DNA of 64,000 bases from Pristionchus mayeri (lineage: Eukaryota; Nematoda; Chromadorea; Rhabditida; Neodiplogasteridae). Positions within the stretch are counted from its first letter, which is position 1. Each line of letters begins with the position of its first letter. A program made the translations under genes and the position numbers. A model generated the notes under the pieces. It did no database searches and was not told where the DNA came from. It was given only the letters and a program-made list of their open reading frames with translations. This document shows positions 52,397 to 61,604 of the stretch, one piece after another. The DNA lies in contig BTRK01000001.1 in the NCBI GenBank assembly GCA_036245805.1, forward strand, positions 34,420,758 through 34,484,757. Reading direction: 5' to 3'.

Positions 52397-53529
52397 CTAG
52401 GCCATTGCTCTCCTAGACTCACGTCATAATTAGCGATGCACTCCTCCCTCCTCGAGAATCCCCTCCCCTCCTCACTCATTTATTCGCTCCTTTCCTCTTT
52501 GTCCTCCCTCCCCTTCTCGCGCCTCGGATCCTGAGATCTCTCTCTCTCTCCCCGCCAATAGATCATTCAGAATTAAGAGTATCTTGAATAATTCACATTT
52601 CGCCGCGCAAAACCCGCAAAAGTTCACGAGTTTTCCTATTCATCTCTTTAGAATTTTCTCGTTCGAACGTTTGTCTGACTCTCTCGCTATCTCTGATCGG
52701 TAAGATAGCATGGGAATGGAAGAAAGTAGGACGACTGATTCACATCCCGCGCGTGTGTTTTATGGGAGGGAGTGAGCAATGTCCGGAAATTCTTCGTTTT
52801 ACGCACTCTATCGAACGTTATAGAAAGCGAGAGAGCATGCAATCTGGAGAGAGTCAGGCGGATACTCGCAGGAGTGGAAGCAGATCGTTTGAATGGGGTC
52901 GGAGGTCTCCCCATCTCTCTAACCTACGAGTCGGACTGTTCTCCGATTCAGCTCAGTTCTCCTCAGAATTAGGTTTCTTCATTTCCTGAACTTTTGATGA
53001 AGGGGTTGGAGCCCGTTTCTGGAACACGCTCAAGATACTCAGTCAGCCGAGATATGTTGGAAATGAAGAGTCAGTGCCTCAGATTCCGAACTCTCTCTCG
53101 TACGAGTCATAGTTTATTTGACCTACTAGATCTATAACTTGGGTTAGTTGGGAGATATTGCATGAAATGAATTGGCATTATTTCTCGACCTCTAGCTGAA
53201 ATCCGAACTCTCTCTCTCTCTCTCTCCATCGCGTACGAGTCAGAGCATAGATGACGACGAGTCACAATTGAATTTCCGTTATTCGAGCTCCGCATCTTGT
53301 TGTGATACGCGAGCACGCGTGTCAGCGCCCATCTGCATCATCGCGCTCTCTCGATTTCGTTTGCTCTCTCGCTCCGTCTGACTCTCTGGCTCTCGCCATC
53401 CCTCACGCTCTCTCGCTCTCTCTAACCGATGGCAGAGTGAGTGAGATAGAGAGAACGAGTCAGAGACTGTCTGCCTGCCAGGCAAGCGTATCAATATTGC
53501 GAGTAACCCTCGTGAGAACCTGTTATAGG

Positions 53530-53677
53530 GATGAAAGGTCGGATGAGAACCATAAAAGTACTCTTCCCTAGGATTTTGGTAGAATCATTATTGCAAGCGT
53601 AGGAACGTATGCCGAAAATAGGGGAGAGAAGTACTTTTTTGGTTCTCATCAGGTGGGTTCTCATCAGCCCTAGTACC
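53530..53677. repeat. GGCACTAGG-family MITE, long subfamily
   Basis: A 148 bp copy with AGGTCGGATGAGAACC at the left and GGGTTCTCATCAGCCCTAGT at the right. Flanks GTTATAGG and GTTCTTGG match at 6 of 8. It shares a TACTTTTTTGGTTCT block with the 55.5 kb copy. Confidence 0.65.
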
Positions 53678-55471
53678 GTTCTTGGGTTCCAATATTTTAT
53701 TTGAAGTAATTTTTTTGAATCATTAGTTATCTTTCGCGGTATGCACCACGAACCCCATTTGTTATTCATGAGAATTAATGGCGGTGTCTCCTCTCTAGTG
53801 TCGGATGACGCATATTTATGCTCATAAGTACGGTCACGCACTTCCGCGATTGTAAGAGGGTGTGAGAGGGAAAGCCAAGTACGCACGCGTCTTTTGCCTC
53901 ATCTGACCATAGGTACTAGAGTTCGAGAAACGGAGGAATCGGTTGACTCTCTCCAAACCACACGGTCTCTCGTCGATCAGAGTGAGCGAGAGAGTGTATG
54001 ATATGGAGAGAGCAAGGCTATTGCTCGGGCGTCATTTCCCGAACTATAATAGGTACCATATCGGAGAAGCACTTTAACCTTTAGACGTTAAATCGCGTGG
54101 TGTGGGAGAACTACCTTGTTTACTCTATCTACTATGGTCTTTTATGGGTAGGGACCACAAGGGGTATAGCCGAAATGAACCTATGCCACCCTAACTATGC
54201 TCAAAATCCCCGCAGGGATCCAAATAAGATCATGCTTTTGGCCGTTTGTCGATATCTCATCTCTGAATCGCGCTAGAGGTCATAAAGTATGTGAAAAGGT
54301 TTCAACGGAGAGCGGCAGAAAAGCGAGACGAGGAAGAAAGGGGCGGAGCCAGTTCCGCCGCCTCTCCAGTCAAATCGCCAAAAATTTGGGCAGGGCTTCG
54401 CCCTTTCCCGGATGCGCCTCACCCCCAATAGGTAGGACGAGGAAGGGATGCAAGCGCGCGTTTTTGTAGGCCAAGGAGCTCTCTACACGCGCCGGGGCAG
54501 AAACTGGTGCAAAAGAGGGAGGAGGGGAGAGAGAGAATGCACTCCGCTCTCCCCGCCTAAGTGTATCGCGGACTGGATTCTTTTGAATCACAAATCAACG
54601 AAACAATATTTTATCGATTTTTCTTGATAGAGGTACTAGAATACCGATAGGCTATCAGGCAAGCCTTGGCCCGTATGTCTATGTTCGCTGAGCGCGCCAA
54701 ACCAGCGTTTTCCAGCGTTTTCGCAACTTAATTATCGCATGCTGACCTATTCAGAGAAAACTTTTACCAGCGGGCCAGGGCTATATCGAAAGGTAATGGA
54801 AAGAGCTTCCGAATCCTTTTTTGAGCGAGTGATTTGGTTGAGAATGAAGCTTGTGATCCCTAAATCTCGCTTTCGAGGGGAAATGTGTCAGAGGAAAGTG
54901 GGCGGAGCTTGGGGAGTCTATCTATGGGAATAGAATACGCTCTCGTCATTTTGGAGTCTAGTCGTTATATCAATTCGTTCCAGTCCCTGTTCGAACAAGG
55001 GTTCGAAGAGTTTGAACAATAGTTCGAGCACAAAGTAGATTCTAGAAAACGTTGCGTACTACAACCTGCATCGATGCCAAACGGAGGTCATAGCAAATTT
55101 AGAGAATTTTTAAAAGTTAGCGGGACTTCATTCTCATTTCTCACTTACATTTAGTACAACGGATGATTTGTTTCGAGCAATGTTCTCGCTCTCTCCATAT
55201 AATACACTTTCTCGCATCGACGAGAGAGCGTGGGGTTTGGAGAGAGTCAGATGATTACTCTGTGTTTCCTTGGTCAGAGAACAGGCAGAGCGCATTTTAT
55301 TCGTCATCTTAGCGGCAAGCAAAGCATTTTCCCAACTCCGCTGCATTTCAAAATATTCTCCTCCAATATTATTCACCCACTCTCCGGTCATAGATCAATA
55401 AATTTCTTAATTCTGCTACTCCCTCAAAAAAAACTGACAAAATAAAACTGACAAAATAGCATTCAGAAAGG

Positions 55472-55616
55472 GATACTAGGACGGATGAGAGCCAAAAAGT
55501 TCCCTTCCCTAGTGATTAGGCAGAATGATTTTCTCAGTGTGCGAATGTATTCTGAAAATACAAGAGAAGGTACTTTTTTGGTTCTAATCCGGTGGTTTCT
55601 CATCCGACCTAGAGCC
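55472..55616. repeat. GGCACTAGG-family MITE with exact 8-bp duplication
   Basis: A 145 bp copy (GATACTAGGACGGATGAGA at the left, TCTCATCCGACCTAGAGCC at the right). It is flanked by CAGAAAGG on both sides (55464-55471 and 55617-55624). This exact duplication anchors the family's termini. Confidence 0.8.
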
Positions 55617-58600
55617 CAGAAAGGAGAGGGACAGTTCTTTCCATGCCATTTCTATGATAGATCATCACGCTCGAACGATTCGTCATCTTAGAAAGTCATC
55701 CATGTTTTTCATCAATGTTTTTGCACTCGTCATTTGTCAAAGTGAATTCCAAAGCTTCTTTTCTTTCTCTTCGAGAGTTCTCCTGACAAGAGCAGACCAC
55801 GCCCTTCCACGTTTCCAGACAGTAGGGATTAGGGCTGTATATTTGGTGTTCATCGCGACATCATAATCCCCCAGACATATCGCGTATTCTGAGTAGGGGT
55901 TGCTACGTCATAATTCAGCAACAAATGGATTCACTAATCACAATATGGTGCTGAATCCGGTTTCTAACTAGCGTGAAAGCCCGTTATCACTACTATAAAG
56001 GCACAATGCTCACTTTCTTCTCCAATATAGTTCACGCCCACTCATAGTGCGCCGCTCTTCCTATTCGTCGTCTTAGATAGTCATCAACCTTTTCACTTGT
56101 CATTTGTAAATGTTAATTGTTGCCTATTCCCGTCCTCGGTGACCAGAAAACAGGTGGGTCCCGTTCTTTATTCGTCATTTTGGTCTCCGCAAGGGATTTT
56201 CCAGCGCACCGCTGCACCGCCGCGAAAACATTCTCTTCCATTAATTCAGGCCTTGTTGTGCTGACAGTCTCTCACGTGACGGCGTACCGACCTCTGATCA
56301 TTTGCATAAGCTCGCTGCGCTGTTTTGACCTGTTTTGGCGTTGTTTTGACCGCGTCTTTCCGAATTTAAATTCGCATTCCACCCTCTGTTTTGGCGCCGC
56401 ACCGTCAGGTTGGAACTGTTCCTGCCTGTTTGCAAGCAGTGCTCATAGAACCCTGACTCCTCTGGTTTGGATGCTTCCCAATTTCATTGTCAACATTTGC
56501 AAACAAGAAGATATTTAGATTAGTGGTTTTTAAAAATAGTAAATAGTGGATTTCTCACTTTATATATCAAAACAAACTGCTTGGTCAAGGGCAGACGAAT
56601 CTTCGTAGTTTACGTTCTGCTGTTTGATGCAATCATAGCTGCCCGACCCCCTCTAAGGGCACTTTGTTTGTCTTTAGGCGAGAAATGCGTGAAAATTTCG
56701 TATTTCAAGCTGTGCGTACGTCTCTCTCTCCCTCCACCCACTAGAAGTTTGCGGTCCTTATGAGAGTAGAGTGGCGCGGGAAATTGAGGCCCCCGCTTTC
56801 CGGACACTTTTCTTTCCAGTAATTAACGAGACGAATCACGTCTTCTCACAGTACAGTGCTTTCTATTGCTTCTGAGAATGCGGGCATCAATTAGCGCGTC
56901 GTGTCTTTCCACTTCTTACTATTCTTCCGAAAGATCAAAGATCATTCCAACCCTCTCAGTTAATTGCGAACATTCTCGCGTACTGTACAAAGTAGCATCA
57001 ATTAACGCTTGCGACGTTCCTTTTTTCCATTTCTTCCCAGTAAGAAAAATGCTTACAATTACCTCGAAAGACCAAAGATCGCCCTTTTCTCGGTTAATTA
57101 CTCACTGTACTCGCCTCTCTTTTCTTATTCTCTGCTCCCGCCTTCTCCACCCACTCACATTTGCAAAGCCGTAAGCCGTACAGTGCAGTTGGGATGGTCT
57201 GACAAGAAATGGCTCTCGTCAATCTGCATACTATCTCACCGGAAGTGATGATTTCTTGCGAAGGGCTCCCCCCACTGTGCAGCCTCTTTCCGTCGGAGTC
57301 TTTCCTACTGTGCGAATATTTATTCTCGCTAACAAAGACCCACAAGAGATTTTTTCCTGAATTTCGCACTCTCTCTCGGGCATCGAGCATCTAGGATATG
57401 CTACGGATGGTCTGATGAGACAGAGCACGCATTAACTTTCCCTCTCACATCCTCTAACGGGCGATGAAGTGTTTGACGCTATTTATGTTCATAAACTTGT
57501 AAGCTCACTCAAAATATTTCCCGCGGCTCATTCCCCGTTTCTCTCCAACGTTTTCTACACGCGGAACTACATCCAGCAGATTAATCGCATCCCTGCTGCT
57601 GTCTCCTGATTGTATTGAGACACGCGACGCCGTGCTGGCCCCTTCTAGAATCACTCGCTCTCCCCATTCCCTTAGTCCTCTCACTAGACAGACTTGTCTA
57701 GAGATCGTCTGAAAGCTAGATGGTCTTGCTTCTCGGAGCGAGGAGAATTCGTTCGGTAAGACAGAGCGAGAGAGCACGGGAAATGAATAGAGCCTTGCTC
57801 CTCCTTCCTGAGATGATGCGTGCTGGTCAGCAGCTGAATGCCACTCCCCCTTGCATCTCTTCATTTCGAAAGTTAGACACAGCGAGAGCGCATTCGAAAC
57901 GGAGATGGTCAGACAGCGATAGAAGTGGGAGGAGGGCTCAATCCGATTCTTCCTCTCCACTGGGTTGATCTACTCCTCACTCGCTCCACTAGCGCGCAAA
58001 GAATCACTGCAGCAGATTTTTGGTTTCTGGTTTTCTGGTCGAGAGAGACCCTTTGTTCTCGCCTCCAAAGATACCTACGAACTTCAATATTCATGGTTTC
58101 TGGCTATACGTGGAGAGGTGCCCCATTGTTCTTCATTTCTTCAAAGATATCTAATAAGCTTGTCCATCTCATACCTTTGAACTATAGGATTTTCGATTTC
58201 TGACCATGATCTACTCTTCACTTTCGAGTAGTCAGAAATCACCTCTTCATTACTTGTGAAGCCATCCCTAGTATCGAGAGACACTCCTTTTGTTCTTACT
58301 TTGCGCAGCATCTAGGAGGCCATGTTGTACGTACGAAGATCGAAGGCTACTCTCCTCTCTTTCCACACTCTCTTGTAGGGGAGAACGTGTTGGCACGTGC
58401 CTCAAGATACTCCCATTGTTCCTCTCCCTTCTCGCGGGACTGATCTCTGCCATTCCCCCCCCCCTTCTGTATGCTTGAGTAATCAGATGCAGCCGAGGCT
58501 GGAATTAGAACAGTCTGCTAGCCTGAAAATTGCTATTTCTTACCGCAAATCACATCACTCTTTCCTGATTTGAATTTGCGGTGTTTCCACACAACCCCGA

Positions 58601-59793
58601 ACAACTTTTTGATAGGTTAACGGTTGATTTTCCTGCACATGTACATTTCCGGTGTCTCACTACGATATCTAATGCAATGTAGGATACGTATCCCTATCCT
58701 TCTTGAAATGCTGCTGTAAATTAATTCGAGGTTGAATGCAGAAGCACCGAATTTGCATGGCGAATGCAAATAAAAGTTCATGTGCAGAACGCCGCACCGA
58801 ACTAATTGCAGAATTTCCTGTTGAAGAATTGGTTCTCAGGTCACTTCTCACTTCCTGTTCCTGTTTCCTGTTGTTGCTCGCCTTTTCTGCAGAGGCGGTC
58901 CTGCTAAATATATGGTGTCTCCACTTTCCAATTTTCTTCATTTGTTGTCAGCCTCCTGCCTTCTTTTCTTTTCTTCTAGGCAGTTGCGTAAGCAGGCCGT
59001 GTGTGTGGTTTTTGAGACAATTCTCGGGTAATTTCCCTGCGATCTCTCTCTCACTCTTTTTTCAAAGGTGTGAAACTGAAAACACGATGCGGTTCCCATT
59101 CACAAGCTTGAGAAATTTCAGCACATAAAATATACTAGTAAATATGATGCGCCCTGTAAACACTATGCAATTCCCACTCTCAGGCTGGGGAAACTTTAGG
59201 AGCATGAAAAATAATTGTAAATTTGTTATTGTGGCAGTCATGCTCGCGTGTGATTCTAATTTGCTGAGAAGAACGGTGCTCTCTACAGCTCTTCTTTAAT
59301 TATCGTTGATTTGGCCAGTTACACGTACAGCCACGCCTTTGATTGGTGACGTCAAGTCCATTTCCCACTCTTCGAGTAATTGTCTGACTCTCTCAAGTAT
59401 GTGTACTCGCTCACTTACAAAAAGAACCCTCTTCACTTCCCTGTAGGAAGCAAAAGGGCGATGCTTCAGCTAACTTGCTCATCAGAGCGATTCAATCGGG
59501 AAATTCGCACAATTGAACGAATCCATCGAGAACAAAGACTCTTGATTGCGAAAAATTCAGACTCGCGTTTTCGAAGCCAACCATTTCTTGACAAACGCAT
59601 TGCCTAGGCTAGACTAGAACAATGGGGTTGTTCCAACTATTCGCCCTCTTCGGTCATACAGGGGAGAGCGGGGGAAATTTGGAGAGCCAAAATATTTTCT
59701 ATCCATGTGCCCACTTCACAACAAGTTCAGACAGATTTGGCGCCTGAAATCGTGTGACGGTAACAAAAAAGAACACGTGCTTATGCTGAGCTA

Positions 59794-61035
59794 TTGGGGT
59801 GTCCGGAAAGTTCGTATAATACTTCGGAAAAAAGTCAGTTCGCGATCAAATGCAGTGATTGCGCAATCTGTTTGTCAACAATGTATTGCATCATTCTGAC
59901 GTTGAGTAGTGAGAGGATTTAATCAGTCTCCTAGTTGCTACATTGATTCTTGTGATGGACTCCCATCTCTACCTCCGAGCAGTTTTACTTTATTACTACC
60001 GTCTTGGCCGATCCGTGAAGGAGGCCCACTCTGCCCTGGCCCAGTCGGAAGGAGCTGACGCCCCCTCCATACCCTTCTGCTATAAGTGGTTCTCCCGCTT
60101 CAAGAAAGGGGAGTTTGGTCTCGATGATCAACCCCGCTCTGGACGCCCTCCCTCCCTCGATCAGCCTCTCGTTCTCCGCACACTGAAGCGCAAGCCCATG
60201 GCCAGTGTGCGTGAGTTGAAGAAGGATACTGGTACTCCCAGATCAACGGTGTCCGATATCCTCCATCGATCTGGGAAGAAGCCGAAACTCCCACAAGTGA
60301 TTCCCCATGACCTCTCCCCCGAACAGCTGAAAAATCGTGTTCAAGTCTGTCGGGAATTACTCCATCGTAGATCCAATCTTCGATGGGTCAATTCCATCAT
60401 CGCTACAGATGAGAAGTGGATCACGTACGATAACCCTGTGAGGAGACTGCAATGGGTGGATGCAGATGAGAAGCCCACGCCCGTCCCGAAGAAGGAAGAG
60501 CACGGAAAGAAGGAACTCCTCTGCTTCTTCTTCTCAGTGCTCGGTCCCATCTACTGGGAGATCCTTGCCCCTGGCACCAGCATCAATGCCGACCTCTTCT
60601 CTGAACAACTAGAAGATGTCGCGACCAGAGTCCCTCCCAGACTCCTGAACCAGGGCAAAATTCTTCTTCTGATGGACAATGGTCGCCCAGATCGAGCGAA
60701 GATGACTCAGAAGAAAATGGACGAGCTGAAGATCGAGAGGATTCCCCATCCACCGTATTCCCCGGATCTCTCCCCATGCGACTACCACTGCTTCCGCTCT
60801 CTCTCTGACTTCTGCAAAGGAAAGAAGTTCAAGAATCGAGTTGAAGTTGTGAGGGCTTTCGTGAACTGGGCGGTCTCGAAGAAACCCGCATTCTGGAAGA
60901 GAGGAATCGAGACCCTGCCCAATCGCTGGAGGGAGGTAGTGAGAAAGAAGGGGGCATACATTGGTCACTGAGAATTGTAAAGCATTGAATAAAAAATAAA
61001 AACAAAAAATTATACGAACTTTCCGGACACCCCAA
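59794..61035 (+). mobile_element. Complete mariner transposon
   Basis: A 1,242 bp element bounded by perfect 27-bp terminal inverted repeats (59794-59820, TTGGGGTGTCCGGAAAGTTC..., and 61009-61035). It is flanked by TA on both sides (59792-59793 and 61036-61037), the standard Tc1/mariner duplication. It contains one uninterrupted transposase gene and a terminal AATAAAAAATAAA stretch. Identical ends and an open frame suggest recent insertion. Confidence 0.97.
59955..60971 (+). CDS. Mariner transposase, D,D34D
   Basis: This 338-residue cut-and-paste transposase acts on the element's own inverted repeats in the nucleus. The start is the first ATG (59955); the frame upstream has only TTG. The N-terminal half has helix-turn-helix regions (SVKEAHSALAQSEG and ASVRELKKDTGTPRSTVSDI, about residues 20-34 and 83-102), with GRPPS between them. 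The catalytic residues are Asp152 (ATDEKW), Asp241 (LLLMDNGRPDRA) and Asp276 (YSPDLSPCDYHCF), the last two separated by 34 residues as in classical mariners. VIPHDLS at about 115-121 corresponds to the WVPHEL linker motif. Departures from consensus are MDNGRPD for HDNARPH and PCD for PSD. There are no stops or frameshifts, so it is potentially functional. Confidence 0.97.
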   Translation: MDSHLYLRAVLLYYYRLGRSVKEAHSALAQSEGADAPSIPFCYKWFSRFKKGEFGLDDQPRSGRPPSLDQPLVLRTLKRKPMASVRELKKDTGTPRSTVSDILHRSGKKPKLPQVIPHDLSPEQLKNRVQVCRELLHRRSNLRWVNSIIATDEKWITYDNPVRRLQWVDADEKPTPVPKKEEHGKKELLCFFFSVLGPIYWEILAPGTSINADLFSEQLEDVATRVPPRLLNQGKILLLMDNGRPDRAKMTQKKMDELKIERIPHPPYSPDLSPCDYHCFRSLSDFCKGKKFKNRVEVVRAFVNWAVSKKPAFWKRGIETLPNRWREVVRKKGAYIGH

Positions 61036-61604
61036 TAGTTGTCAAAAATTCAGAATATCGAATATCCGTTTGGTTACCAATCTTTCTAGAATAGCAAAAT
61101 GTTTTGGCGGATTTACTGATCATTCTTGAGAATGCATTTCACTCTTTCGAAAATCTTTTGGCTCCAGGAGTAAGCTAAAGAAAGAAAGAATAATTCATAC
61201 ACTTACTCTAACTTTCTTGTTTTGCAACCACTCTAGAATACACTAGCCAGAGAACACGTTGCACCCACTCTTGCATTGTATTCGTATTCATTTTTTGCTT
61301 GACTGTGTATCCCTACAACTTGGATGTAGCGGATATTATTCTGCTCATTCCTGTCTCGTTTGTTCAAATTCTTCGTTCCTGAATCATTTACGCGCCACTC
61401 CTTCGATCTTGCACTCAGGGATTTGGAAAATGCAGAGCTTCAGTCGAAAGCTCTGCATTTTCTAAGGGATGCCTGCTTCGATTCGTGCCCTCTGTTTATG
61501 CACCCTCCCTCCTACATCCACATTTCACGCCGTTGTTCAAATTCGCCACTTTTCCGAAAATTTTAATTATTTTCAAAAGTATTTTAAGAAACAATGGCTC
61601 GGCA
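61036..61604. other. GPCR upstream region with a small hairpin
   Basis: No exon was found before the GPCR start. A hairpin with 14-bp perfect arms (AAAATGCAGAGCTT at 61427-61440 and its inverse at 61448-61461, 7-base loop) lies about 150 bp upstream of the start codon. Confidence 0.5.

Larger units (their letters stand above)
51362..59793. other. Repeat-rich intergenic region
   Basis: No exon that I can support. Contents include CTCTC palindromes at 52326-52404, 52672-52740, 53340-53470, 53944-54010 and 55186-55252, and GGCACTAGG-family elements at 53530-53677 and 55472-55616. A GC-rich unclassified segment at 54200-54570 contains GGGCTTCGCCC-like small hairpins and words shared with 20990-21030 (CTCTCTGCACGCGCCGGGAC). 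The rest is AT-rich DNA with scattered TTTGATCTTTGATC-like words. Confidence 0.5.

Noticed and set aside
54200..54570. GC-rich segment with open frames (AFL-type and SAFSLSPPP-type)
   Set aside because: It contains no recognisable domain or splice pattern; it may be a transposon remnant, but I cannot assign a family.
56117..57400. Several 80-130-codon frames in the 56-57 kb region
   Set aside because: No splice-consistent series, homology or conserved motif; composition is that of intergenic DNA.
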